Source: Nitrospira sp. BO4
GTDB taxonomy: Bacteria > Nitrospirota > Nitrospiria > Nitrospirales > Nitrospiraceae
NCBI GenBank assembly: GCA_030144965.1
Contig: JAMPUU010000024.1
Location: 248,001-312,000 of the forward strand
Direction of reading: 5' to 3'
Length of the DNA stretch: 64,000 nt
The translations under genes and the position numbers were made by a program. Positions 19,529 to 28,381 of the stretch are shown one piece after another. Position 1 is the first letter of the stretch. Every line of letters starts with the position of its first letter. The notes below the pieces were generated by a model that was not told the origin of the DNA, ran no database searches, and saw only the letters and a program-made list of their open reading frames with translations.

Positions 19529-20386
19529 CTACGCTGCCAGGGCGAGGGGGTAAACGAGCGCCAGCGTCTCTTGCAGTTGCGTGTGCGCCTCTTCTAGTAA
19601 TGCGGGGAGGTTGGCCGGTACAAACCGAGCGGCGGTCACAGCATGAGGGCTGAACGGCGGTACGGCAGGGCGACGGCTGGGCTCGAGTTCTTCATGGTCG
19701 GCAACGACACCGGCTAGATGCACCACGGAAGCATGGAGCATGTACTCGCCGGCATCGTTCGGACTCAGCTGGCAACGGATGGCCTGTTCGATCTGCATGG
19801 GCATGCCCCATGACCGAATGAGTTCGGCCCCTACTTCAGCAAAGTCGCACCCAATGTTGGACTGCTCCACTTCAGCCAGGGAGGTTTCAAGGTACCCTGC
19901 TTCGATGAGAGCGGACTGGGCGCGCTGCGGCACAGCTTCGTACAGGACAAGGTGGCCGATGTCGCGCAGCAGGCCTTCGATAAAGAAGCGCTCGCTATCC
20001 GCGATACCACACGATTTGGCGATCTTTCCCGCGACCAGAGCGCAGAGCACGCTTTTGCGCCAGAATTGAGGGACGTCCATGAGTTGCACCGTCATCCCGG
20101 AAAAAGTGCGTCCGACGGTGGTCGCCGTAACGAGGTCATTGATCGCCTGTATCCCGAGAAGCGTCACGGCGCGAGTGATCGTGTCGATCTGTTTGGGAAA
20201 CCCATAAAGCGGGCTGTTGACGATGCGGAGCACCCTGGCCGAAATAGCTGGGTCCAACTTGAGAACATTGGCGAGATCGTCCATGGTCGAGTCGGGATCG
20301 TCCACCACATCCCGCACACGGATGTACATCTCCGGCAAGGTGAAGACCGTGGTGCAGGATTGGACTAACTCGCTCGCCGATGGCAT
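19529..20386 (-). CDS. HDOD-domain protein
   Basis: A 285-residue protein almost entirely one HDOD domain (about 8-210): LANVLKLDPAISARVLRIVNSPLYGFPKQIDTI, AVTLLGIQAINDLV, FFIEGLLRDIGHLVLYE and IGCDFAEVGAELIRSWGMP. The HD-type catalytic pair is degenerate, as expected for HDOD. No attached output domain, unlike the HDOD-GAF protein at 16907. Probably cytoplasmic and regulatory. Transcribed alone; neighbours suggest no specific pathway. Confidence 0.86.
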   Translation of the reverse strand: MPSASELVQSCTTVFTLPEMYIRVRDVVDDPDSTMDDLANVLKLDPAISARVLRIVNSPLYGFPKQIDTITRAVTLLGIQAINDLVTATTVGRTFSGMTVQLMDVPQFWRKSVLCALVAGKIAKSCGIADSERFFIEGLLRDIGHLVLYEAVPQRAQSALIEAGYLETSLAEVEQSNIGCDFAEVGAELIRSWGMPMQIEQAIRCQLSPNDAGEYMLHASVVHLAGVVADHEELEPSRRPAVPPFSPHAVTAARFVPANLPALLEEAHTQLQETLALVYPLALAA

Positions 20387-20555
20387 GGTGGATATCCCTT
20401 CGGTTATGCGCCGATATAGGCTCTCGCCTACTCTATCGGTTACGAACGGGTAGAACTGTAGAGGAAGTGTTCGTATGAAGAAAATTACTCGCTATGCGAC
20501 AAACCAGAACCGGTGAACAGTATGGGAAGCCGGGAGTCTGTTTCTGGTCAGCAAT

Positions 20556-22388
20556 TTACTGCGTGCTACCGATGGCTTGGGCGCGTTTCTCGTCTAGTTC
20601 GGCCCAGCGGGCGTAGAGACGTTCGACGTCGGCCTGCGCGGTGTGCAACGCTGCATAGCGCTCTTGTAAATCGGAAGCGGAGGAAGCAATGGATGGATCA
20701 TTTGCCGCCACTTGGCAGGCGGCCACCCGCGCTTCGGCTTTCTGAATCGTGACTTCGATCTGATCCCATTCTTTCTGTTCTTTGTACGACAAGCCTTTCC
20801 GTTTGGACGCCCCCGCCGGTCCAAGGCTTTCCTTTGCAATCTGAGATTTTCGTTCTTGCGTCGTTTTTTTGGCCTGCGCGGATTCCCATTGGGCATAGTC
20901 GGCGAACCACTCGGCGCACCCCGTCCCATCCAGAGCGAGAAGTCTGGTGGAGACGCGGTCCAGCAGCCACCGGTCGTGCGTCACCAGAACGAGTGCCCCG
21001 GCGAACTCCAGCAAGCTGTCTTCCAGCACGTCGAGCGTCGGAATATCCAAATCGTTCGTGGGCTCGTCGAGGAGTAAGAGATCCGCCGGCTGGAGCATCA
21101 ACCGTGCGATCAGCAACCGGGCCTGCTCTCCCCCGGACAGACGGGAGACCGGCAAATCCAGCTGCTCCGGCCTGAACAGAAAACGCTTGGCCCATGAGAC
21201 CAGATGCACGGACCGATCCTGGTATACGACGGCATCGCCACCGGCAGGAGCGAGGGCACGCCGCAACGTGGCCTGCTGGTCCAACGACTCGCGATGTTGG
21301 TCGAACGTCACGACACGGAGCCGATCGGCTCGGGTGATGGTGCCGCTGTCTGTCGGCAACGTGCCCGCCAAGAGTTTGAGGAGAGTGGTCTTGCCGCCCC
21401 CATTGGGGCCGAGGAGACCAATCCGTTCGCCTGGCCCTATCATGAGGTCGAGGCAGGACACGATGGGCTTGCCGCCGAGCGATTTCCCAATCTCTTTTGC
21501 GACCAACAATTGTTTCGACTTTCGACCGGAAGCCGTGAAGTCGATTCCGGCCGACGCGCTCCCCTGCCGGGACTCAATATCCTGCAGCTCGTCGATGAGC
21601 CGTCCCGCCGAGTCAATCCGGGCCTTGGCTTTGGTCGTGCGGGCTTTGGGGCCTCGCCTGAGCCATTCCACTTCGCGCCGGACTCGATTGGCCAATGACG
21701 CCTGATAGTCGGCCTGTGCCTGCAAGGCCGCGTCGCGCTGCTCCAGGAACTCGCTGTACCGCCCGTTTGCCTGAAAGAGGCCATTGGCGTATCTCCGGTT
21801 CAATTCCCAGATTCGCGTGGTCACTGATTCCAGGAATCGCCGATCGTGACTAATCACGATGAACGCATTCGGCTCAGCCTTCAGCAGGTCTTCGAGCCAA
21901 AGGATGCCGTCGAGGTCCAGATGGTTAGTCGGCTCGTCCATGAGCAGCACGTCCGGTTCCAGCATCAGTGACCGTGCGATCGCCAACCGCTTCTTCCATC
22001 CTCCCGAAAGTGTCGAGACCACCTGATCGGATCGAACAAATCCTCCGAGGCTGAGCGCTTTGGCAATTCGCCCGCCATGCTCATGCGGATCCAGTCCCTC
22101 GTCGAGAAGGACTTGGGCCAACGTGTCCTCGACCGAGTGCTGCTCAGCAAAGGAGGGCTCTTGTGGGACATAGCCGATGCGGATCTGCCGCCGCACAGCT
22201 CGAGTCCCGCTATCCGGCACCTCAAGGCCGGCGAGTATCTTGAGCAACGTGGATTTCCCGGAACCGTTGGGGCCGATCAGCCCGACATGGTCGCCTTCGC
22301 ACAGTCCGAGCGACAGGTCAGTGAACAACGGTTTGATACCGAAGCTCTTCCCAAGAGACTCGCAACTGAGCAGCATGATCGGCGGCAT
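20556..22388 (-). CDS. uup: ABC-F family ATPase, Uup-like
   Basis: Soluble twin-ATPase of the ABC-F group, which act on ribosomes or nucleic acids rather than as transporters. The 610-residue protein has two cassettes: Walker A GPNGSGKST and GPNGGGKTT, signatures LSGGWKKRLAIAR and LSGGEQARLLIAR, Walker B LLMDEPTNHLD and LLLDEPTNDLD, an inter-domain basic linker (RRGPKARTTKAKARI), and a C-terminal coiled coil (about 530-605, SYKEQKEWDQIEVTIQKAEA) typical of Uup. No membrane segment. Start at 22388 (MPPIMLLS) is the nearest ATG to the conserved first strand; no strong ribosome site. Uup rather than another ABC-F is probable. Confidence 0.88.
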   Translation of the reverse strand: MPPIMLLSCESLGKSFGIKPLFTDLSLGLCEGDHVGLIGPNGSGKSTLLKILAGLEVPDSGTRAVRRQIRIGYVPQEPSFAEQHSVEDTLAQVLLDEGLDPHEHGGRIAKALSLGGFVRSDQVVSTLSGGWKKRLAIARSLMLEPDVLLMDEPTNHLDLDGILWLEDLLKAEPNAFIVISHDRRFLESVTTRIWELNRRYANGLFQANGRYSEFLEQRDAALQAQADYQASLANRVRREVEWLRRGPKARTTKAKARIDSAGRLIDELQDIESRQGSASAGIDFTASGRKSKQLLVAKEIGKSLGGKPIVSCLDLMIGPGERIGLLGPNGGGKTTLLKLLAGTLPTDSGTITRADRLRVVTFDQHRESLDQQATLRRALAPAGGDAVVYQDRSVHLVSWAKRFLFRPEQLDLPVSRLSGGEQARLLIARLMLQPADLLLLDEPTNDLDIPTLDVLEDSLLEFAGALVLVTHDRWLLDRVSTRLLALDGTGCAEWFADYAQWESAQAKKTTQERKSQIAKESLGPAGASKRKGLSYKEQKEWDQIEVTIQKAEARVAACQVAANDPSIASSASDLQERYAALHTAQADVERLYARWAELDEKRAQAIGSTQ

Positions 22389-22519
22389 GATGGGTGACGC
22401 GCAGTGTACCCGATCGCAGTGAGAAAACGGGTATCTTTCTTCAAGAGGATGAGCCGCAGCCCCATTCGCCGACACGCGGCCGCTCATTGCTTGGTCTATC
22501 TCGTCTTACTTTCCCATCA

Positions 22520-22548
22520 TTGACACCTCGCCTCAGGCACAGTAGCCT
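22520..22548 (+). promoter_or_regulatory. Candidate promoter of the lipoprotein operon
   Basis: A perfect TTGACA (22520-22525), 17 nt, then TAGCCT (22543-22548), which matches the -10 consensus at only half its positions. A small inverted repeat (CAGGC-ACAGTA-GCCTG) covers the -10. About 55 nt separate it from the first ATG. Confidence 0.35.
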
Positions 22549-22602
22549 GTGCTCAGAGTTACGTCTGCGCCACACTGGGACGACAGAAAGGGGAACCCAT
22601 CA

Positions 22603-22995
22603 ATGAAATCGATATGGTCGATTCTGAGTCTTTGTCTGATCATGGCAACCATAGGTTGCGGCAGTAACAAAGCCGAAATTAAGGAAGACCGTCTCACCGT
22701 CGGCAAGGTGCAGGGCGAGGTCAAAGTTGGAATGCCTGCCTCTCAGGTAGCCGAACTGCTGGGGAGTCCCAATATCGTGACGACGGACGAGAAGCGGCGC
22801 GAGGTCTGGATCTACGACAAGGTCTCGACTGATCGCGTCGACACGGCCAGTTCCTCCTTTGCGAGCATCATCATTCTTGGCACCACCTCACGTGACAGTT
22901 CGAGTTCCCAACGCCAACGGACTCTCACGATCATCATCAAGTACGACGAAGAGAAGAAGGTCCGTGACTTTGCCTACAACGCCACCCAGTTCTAG
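22603..22995 (+). CDS. Lipoprotein with BamE/SmpA-like domain
   Basis: A 130-residue lipoprotein: signal peptide ending in the lipobox TIGC (acylated Cys near residue 19), then a domain with the BamE/OmlA pattern VKVGMPASQVAELLGSPNIV...REVWIYDK. A Ser-rich region (about 80-105) interrupts the C-terminal half. BamE-like domains stabilise outer-membrane assembly complexes, but many small lipoproteins carry the fold, so no Bam role is claimed. AGGGGA lies ahead of the ATG. The next lipoprotein gene starts one base after its stop. Confidence 0.75.
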   Translation: MKSIWSILSLCLIMATIGCGSNKAEIKEDRLTVGKVQGEVKVGMPASQVAELLGSPNIVTTDEKRREVWIYDKVSTDRVDTASSSFASIIILGTTSRDSSSSQRQRTLTIIIKYDEEKKVRDFAYNATQF

Positions 22996-22996
22996 C

Positions 22997-23608
22997 ATGC
23001 ATGGCGGATCTGTGGCTCAGCGAATACTTCTGGCGGTGACATATCTTGCCATGTCGAGCCTGTTCGTAGGGTGTGTGACTCATACACAACCGGACGAACT
23101 GTTCCAGCTGAAACCTGAGAGCGCAGCCAACCGGGCCATGCAAACCCGCCTCTTCGAGACTAAGGATGAAGCGGAGTTATTGTCCGCCTCAGCGGCTGTC
23201 CTGCAGGATCTTGGTTTCCAGGTTGAAGAAAGCGTGCGCGAAGTTGGATTTTTAAGAGCGGCGAAAGAACGAAGTGCTCGAGAATATGGCCAGGACATCG
23301 CTCGCTTTTTCGTCTTTCTCCTGAGCACTCCGCTGGTATTCGTCCAACAGCCTCCTATCGTAATGCCCGTGGACCTGCATCAAAAAATCGCCGCCGCGCT
23401 GGTCACGAGACCGGTGAATTCCGAGGCCACGCGCCAGGAAGTCAGAGTCGTGTTCTACCGGGTCGTGTGGAAGGGAGAAGGGTTGGCCGGCCGTCAGGGC
23501 ATTCCACCTGGCGAACAACGGATGGAAATGCTACGCGACCCCGTGATGTACCAGACCTTCTTTGCTAAATTGTCAAAAGCTGTCTTTCTGGAAGCATTTG
23601 CTCTCTGA
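22997..23608 (+). CDS. Lipoprotein of the tandem QDLGF family, copy 1
   Basis: A 203-residue lipoprotein with signal peptide and lipobox LFVGC. It shares with the next two genes an N-terminal block (AMQTRLFETKDEAELL...AAVLQDLGFQVEE) and a C-terminal block (DPVMYQTFFAKLSKAVFLE). Unlike its paralogues it has a hydrophobic insertion (about 95-120, ARFFVFLLSTPLVFV) that might cross or touch a membrane. I do not recognise a named family. The start at 22997 gives a normal signal peptide; the frame is open upstream inside the previous gene. Confidence 0.75.
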   Translation: MHGGSVAQRILLAVTYLAMSSLFVGCVTHTQPDELFQLKPESAANRAMQTRLFETKDEAELLSASAAVLQDLGFQVEESVREVGFLRAAKERSAREYGQDIARFFVFLLSTPLVFVQQPPIVMPVDLHQKIAAALVTRPVNSEATRQEVRVVFYRVVWKGEGLAGRQGIPPGEQRMEMLRDPVMYQTFFAKLSKAVFLEAFAL

Positions 23609-23621
23609 GCGCGAGGTAATG

Positions 23622-24056
23622 ATGAAGTCAGCGAATGTGGCAGGAATCATTGGCGCCGCCATACTTGTCATCCTGCAAGGCTGCGCCGTTCCGCAGCCCA
23701 GTCAGAATCTGCTGGCGCCGACTGAGGCGCAGATGAAGATCCGGAGTATGCAAACTCGGTCCTTCGACATAAAGGATCGCCAAATGGCCATGCGCGGCGT
23801 CATTGCGGCGTTGCAGGACTTGGGTTTCATCATCGAGCGAGCCAATGAGCCTTTGGGGCTGGTGACCGCTGCGCGTTTCGCCGAACCGAACTTCTACGAC
23901 GTCGTGGGTGTGACCGTCACGGTACGCTCAGAAGCCGAAGGTCGTATGATGATTCGCGCGAATGCCATCTACAACAACAAACCCGTCGAAGATCCCAAGG
24001 TGTACCAGAATTTCTTCGCCACACTGGAACGGTCTCTCTTTGTCACTAAGAATTAA
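23622..24056 (+). CDS. Lipoprotein of the tandem QDLGF family, copy 2
   Basis: The shortest of the three paralogues, 144 residues: signal peptide with lipobox ILQGC, the block SMQTRSFDIKDRQMAMRGVIAALQDLGFIIE, then VTVTVR...MMIRANAIYNNKPVEDPKVYQNFFATLE. Probably the minimal form of the domain. Two ATG codons lie in tandem (23619, 23622); the second has better spacing from GAGG. The stop overlaps the next start (TAATG), indicating coupled translation. Confidence 0.76.
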   Translation: MKSANVAGIIGAAILVILQGCAVPQPSQNLLAPTEAQMKIRSMQTRSFDIKDRQMAMRGVIAALQDLGFIIERANEPLGLVTAARFAEPNFYDVVGVTVTVRSEAEGRMMIRANAIYNNKPVEDPKVYQNFFATLERSLFVTKN

Positions 24057-24673
24057 TGGATATGGTCTCTCACCAGAGGAACCGTGATGAACACACCTTG
24101 TCTCTTGCAGGATCGAGGCGGCTGAGCCCCTGCCTCTTTGTCGGCCTCTGCCTGCTGTTACAGGGATGCCCAACACCCTACGAATTGCGGCATGTCAACC
24201 AGTGGGACTCGCACGAGCAAATCTGGCTTTCCGAAGAAAGCCAGGTCAAAATTCGCGCCGCCCAATCGCGTGTGTTTGATACCGTGGATCAGCGTAGGAT
24301 GTTGGCAACAATCGTTTCATCTCTGCAGGATTTGGATTTTAAAGTAGAGGTGCTCGATGAAGAACTGGGCGTCGTCTCAGGAAAGAAATACGTCGAGAAT
24401 GAGCAGATTTATGGTGTCGACCTGAGCTATCTGCTGTATCAACCCGATGCCTTACTCGTTCTCAACCGTCATGACCGGACGTGGGGCTCGTTCGATCACC
24501 GCAGTAATCTGGTTCGTTTCACAGTCACCGTCCGTAAGCGCAACGATTCGCAGCTCGTCGTCCGAGCCAGCGCTCAGTTTTACCTTCGCGCCGTTGAGGA
24601 TCCCCTTCCCTACCAGCAGTTCTTCCGCACCTTGGAACAAGCGGTGTTCCTGGAAGGCCACTCCGTCGAGTAA
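24056..24673 (+). CDS. Lipoprotein of the tandem QDLGF family, copy 3
   Basis: A 205-residue lipoprotein with an unusually long charged segment before the hydrophobic core and lipobox LLQGC at about residue 38. It contains AQSRVFDTVDQRRMLATIVSSLQDLDFKVE, an inserted middle region (about 115-150) and the shared VTVRKRNDSQLVVRASAQF...VEDPLPYQQFFRTLEQAVFLE. A shorter start inside the leader is possible, but the TAATG overlap favours 24056. Last gene of the four-lipoprotein run. The 185 nt after it hold no convincing gene or terminator. Confidence 0.75.
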   Translation: MDMVSHQRNRDEHTLSLAGSRRLSPCLFVGLCLLLQGCPTPYELRHVNQWDSHEQIWLSEESQVKIRAAQSRVFDTVDQRRMLATIVSSLQDLDFKVEVLDEELGVVSGKKYVENEQIYGVDLSYLLYQPDALLVLNRHDRTWGSFDHRSNLVRFTVTVRKRNDSQLVVRASAQFYLRAVEDPLPYQQFFRTLEQAVFLEGHSVE

Positions 24674-24858
24674 CCGGCGTCATACTTTTCTTGGCGATCC
24701 CTCAGACGAAAGAGGTGCGGAATCTGGCACAGATTGCCAGGAAGGAACCGATTGCCGGCCTGGCCGCTACGCCACCGTTGCAGGCAGTCGACACAATCAC
24801 TCACCAGTGGCTGGATCGCCGTCCCTGCCGCCATGCGCGTGTGGTGCAGGACATGACG

Positions 24859-25620
24859 TTAGGACGATATCTGCGCCTCTAAGGCACGCAGGAGGTCTGA
24901 GACGGAAAGTACGCCGATGATGGTGGCATCGGCAGTCACAGGCAGATGCCGGATTCCCTGCTTCTTCATCAGCGACATGGCGTCCGCTAAAGACTCATCT
25001 TCTTCGATTGTCACGATTGATCGGCTCATGCAGGTGGCGACAGTGGTGCTGTTGGGATCCAACCCTTTGGCGACCGCTTTGCGGGTGACATCGGAATCGG
25101 TGATGATCCCGATATAACGAGAACCATCGTCCACGATCAGTGAACCGACTTTGTGCTTCTGCAACATCTGCCCCGCTTGTTTGATCGAGGCCTCTCTATG
25201 GATGCTTCGGACCTCGTGCGACATATAGTCTGCGACGAGTGCCTGCCCAACTCCTTTTGCCTTCCTGGTCGCCTGCACACGGCGACGCAATTCGAGGTCG
25301 GCGAGGCAGCTTTCCAGTACTTGTCGTCGCTGCTGTAGACTCTCGCGTTCCACATTGTGCGTCCCACTTTCCTGCGCTTCTTCCGGTAAGAGCGCGGACT
25401 CTCCCGTTTTTGCTAGGAGATAGGCCTCCGATTCATCGGAGGCAGCACCGAACACCTGACCGATCAGCTCTTCCGCTGTTTCGTCGAAATCTTCAAGCGA
25501 AGCCGACCCGCGTTTGCGCGAGAGGAAGGGTTGAAATTTCACGAGCTGCTGCTTGAACCGTTCGACATACCGATCGAGAATATCACTCCGCGTCAACCCC
25601 GTGCGAACTCGCTTCGGCAT
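24859..25620 (-). CDS. CBS-domain pair protein
   Basis: A 253-residue cytoplasmic protein. The N-terminal half (about 1-125) is charged and helical with no recognised domain; the C-terminal half is a Bateman module: CBS1 at about 130-190 (YMSHEVRSIHREASIKQAGQ...GIITDSDVTRKAV) and CBS2 at about 195-250 (CMSRSIVTIEEDESLADAMS...GVLSVSDLLRAL). Such modules bind adenosine nucleotides. Start at 25620 because AGGAGG is ideally spaced there; the upstream GTG at 25626 would abut it. Target unknown. Confidence 0.85.
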   Translation of the reverse strand: MPKRVRTGLTRSDILDRYVERFKQQLVKFQPFLSRKRGSASLEDFDETAEELIGQVFGAASDESEAYLLAKTGESALLPEEAQESGTHNVERESLQQRRQVLESCLADLELRRRVQATRKAKGVGQALVADYMSHEVRSIHREASIKQAGQMLQKHKVGSLIVDDGSRYIGIITDSDVTRKAVAKGLDPNSTTVATCMSRSIVTIEEDESLADAMSLMKKQGIRHLPVTADATIIGVLSVSDLLRALEAQISS

Positions 25621-25646
25621 CGTCACCCTCCTCGGTTATGAGCGCG

Positions 25647-25675
25647 AGCATACTCTAAGCCAGGATGAGGCTCAA
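25647..25675 (-). promoter_or_regulatory. Sigma-70-like promoter for the CBS-domain gene
   Basis: Minus-strand TTGAGC (25670-25675), 17 nt, TATGCT (25647-25652), leaving a short leader before the AGGAGG and ATG at 25620. Good spacing and moderate boxes. Confidence 0.5.
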
Positions 25676-25808
25676 GAGGCCCATAGGATGGGATCTCTTG
25701 TCCCGCCACATCACAATTTGCCGCTTGATTTTTTGACCGTTTGTCCTTATGCCATCCACTCTCAACCTGTATGGCGGATGGATTAGAAAACAAATCGGGT
25801 GCGCGGCC

Positions 25809-26198
25809 ATGATCCGATTGGTGCTGGTCGCTATGCTCGTCCTCAGCTATGGACAGGCCTTTGCGGGTTGGGTGGCCGTCGAGAAACAGTACCAATCCGC
25901 TGGTCTGGAAACCGTGTACTTTGATCCGGAGACGATTCGCCGGGACGGAAGTCGTGCGACCCTCTGGCAGCTCACGGATATCAAGTGGAATGACACGACA
26001 CGATTCTTGTCCGCCAAGACCCACAAGGAATTTGACTGCGCGCAATCTCGCGTGCGCGTGCTGCAAGTTGTGGAATTTTCCCGTCAGATGGGAAGCGGCA
26101 AGTCGGCGGCCGGCTACATTGAAAATGGCCGTTGGCAGCCTATTGAGACTCCAAGCCTCGATCGCGCTCTGTTGCAGACCGCATGCGGGAAACGTTGA
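25809..26198 (+). CDS. Secreted protein similar to surface-adhesin E family
   Basis: A 129-residue protein with a clear signal peptide (MIRLVLVAMLVLSYGQAFA) and one small domain: GWVAVEK...VYFDPETIRRDGSRATLWQLTDIK, then a conserved Cys in KEFDC and FSRQMGSGK. This layout matches the adhesin_E-type domain common in proteobacteria, usually of unknown role outside Haemophilus. Start at 25809 begins directly at the signal peptide; the frame is open upstream. Convergent with glnA, 45 nt away. Confidence 0.7.
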   Translation: MIRLVLVAMLVLSYGQAFAGWVAVEKQYQSAGLETVYFDPETIRRDGSRATLWQLTDIKWNDTTRFLSAKTHKEFDCAQSRVRVLQVVEFSRQMGSGKSAAGYIENGRWQPIETPSLDRALLQTACGKR

Positions 26199-26243
26199 CC
26201 GTCGAGCGGCACCCCCTACTGTCTACTCACGACGCCTGTTCTG

Positions 26244-27653
26244 CTACACATCGTAATAGAGGAAAAACTCATACGGATGCGGACGCAAGCGCATCGCATC
26301 GATCTCCTTGCTTCGCTTATAGCCGACCCAGGCTTCGATTAGATCCTCGGTAAACACCTCTCCTTTGAGCAGAAACTGGTGATCCTTTTCCAGGCTGCTG
26401 ATCGCTTCATCAAGGCTCCCGGGCATCGTCGGGATACTGGCGGCCTCTTTGGGATCGAGATCATAGAGGTCTTTTTCGGCCGGTTCGCCGGGGTTGATCT
26501 TGTTTTGGATGCCGTCAAGCCCCGCCATGAGCATCGCGGAGAACGCCAAATACGGATTGCAGGACGGGTCCGGAAACCGCACCTCGATCCGCTTGGCTTT
26601 CGGACTCGGGGAGTACATCGGAATACGGATGCCGGCCGATCGATTCCGACTGGAATAGGCCAGCAGCACGGGAGCTTCGAATCCAGGGGTGATGCGTTTG
26701 TAGGAATTCGTCGTCGGGTTGGTAAACGCCGCCAATGCCGGCGCATGTTTCAGGATGCCGCCGATATAGTATAAACAGAGCTGTGAAATGCCGGCATAAT
26801 CCTTCCCGGCAAAGAGTGGTTTTCCATCATTCCAAATACTCTGGTGCGTGTGCATTCCGGATCCCGCATCATTGAACAGCGGTTTCGGCATGAACGTCGC
26901 CGTCTTCCCATGTCGACGGGCCACGTTTTTGACGATGTACTTGTACATCATCATCTTGTCCGCAGTCCGTAAGAGGGAATCAAATCGAATATCGATCTCG
27001 GCCTGCCCGGCCGAGGCCGTCTCGTGATGGTGCTTTTCCACCACGATGCCGACCTTTTCCATTTCAAGGACCATTTCGCTTCGGATATCTTGTTGGGTAT
27101 CTGCGGGAGCCACGGGGAAATACCCTTGCTTGTGGCGGATCTTACCGCCGAGGTTGAGCCCCTCTTGCCCCATGTTCCATGCGCCTTCCTCAGAATCCAA
27201 ATAATAGAAGCCGCTGTGGCTGTTCTGATCGTATCGGGCATGGTCGAAGATGAAAAATTCGGCTTCCGGGCCCCAGAATGAACTGTCCCCGATCTTGGTG
27301 CTTTGAAGATACCGCTCGGCCTTCTGAGCGATGAATCTGGGATCGCGGTCGTAATTTTCGCGGGAAATCGGGTCCACGACGTTGCCGGTCATGCTGAGTG
27401 TCGGCACCGCGGTAAAGGGATCCAAGCAGGCCGTCGCCGGGTCAGGCACTACCAACAAGTCGCTGTTGTTGATGGCCTTCCAGCCGCGAATGGATGATCC
27501 ATCCAAGCCGGAACCGTCCTTGAACAACGTCTCGGTCAGTTCGCTCACGGGGATCGTCATATGTTGCCACACGCCCGGCAGATCGACGAATTTCAAGTCC
27601 ACCATCTGCACTCTGTGCTTCTTGGCGAACTCCAACACCTCACGCACGTTCAT
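26244..27653 (-). CDS. glnA: Glutamine synthetase, type I
   Basis: ATP-dependent synthesis of glutamine from glutamate and ammonium; dodecameric. The 469-residue protein has the GSI order: DGSSIRGW, the metal-binding [44 protein letters not shown] and [20 protein letters not shown] near the C-terminus includes the Tyr adenylylated by GlnE, so it is likely the target of the two GlnE-like proteins at 12.6-16.7 kb. AGGAGG stands just before the ATG. Transcribed after glnB, with a 58-nt gap. Confidence 0.98.
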   Translation of the reverse strand: MNVREVLEFAKKHRVQMVDLKFVDLPGVWQHMTIPVSELTETLFKDGSGLDGSSIRGWKAINNSDLLVVPDPATACLDPFTAVPTLSMTGNVVDPISRENYDRDPRFIAQKAERYLQSTKIGDSSFWGPEAEFFIFDHARYDQNSHSGFYYLDSEEGAWNMGQEGLNLGGKIRHKQGYFPVAPADTQQDIRSEMVLEMEKVGIVVEKHHHETASAGQAEIDIRFDSLLRTADKMMMYKYIVKNVARRHGKTATFMPKPLFNDAGSGMHTHQSIWNDGKPLFAGKDYAGISQLCLYYIGGILKHAPALAAFTNPTTNSYKRITPGFEAPVLLAYSSRNRSAGIRIPMYSPSPKAKRIEVRFPDPSCNPYLAFSAMLMAGLDGIQNKINPGEPAEKDLYDLDPKEAASIPTMPGSLDEAISSLEKDHQFLLKGEVFTEDLIEAWVGYKRSKEIDAMRLRPHPYEFFLYYDV

Positions 27654-27711
27654 TCCCTTCCTCCTTTACGAGATCCTTTGCGATGATGTTCCACCGCTTG
27701 AATCCCTTCCC

Positions 27712-28381
<670 letters not shown>

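Noticed and set aside
24691-24882. A 63-codon plus-strand frame after the third QDLGF lipoprotein
   Set aside because: No clear ribosome site or motif, and it runs into the 3' end of the convergent CBS gene; more likely chance.
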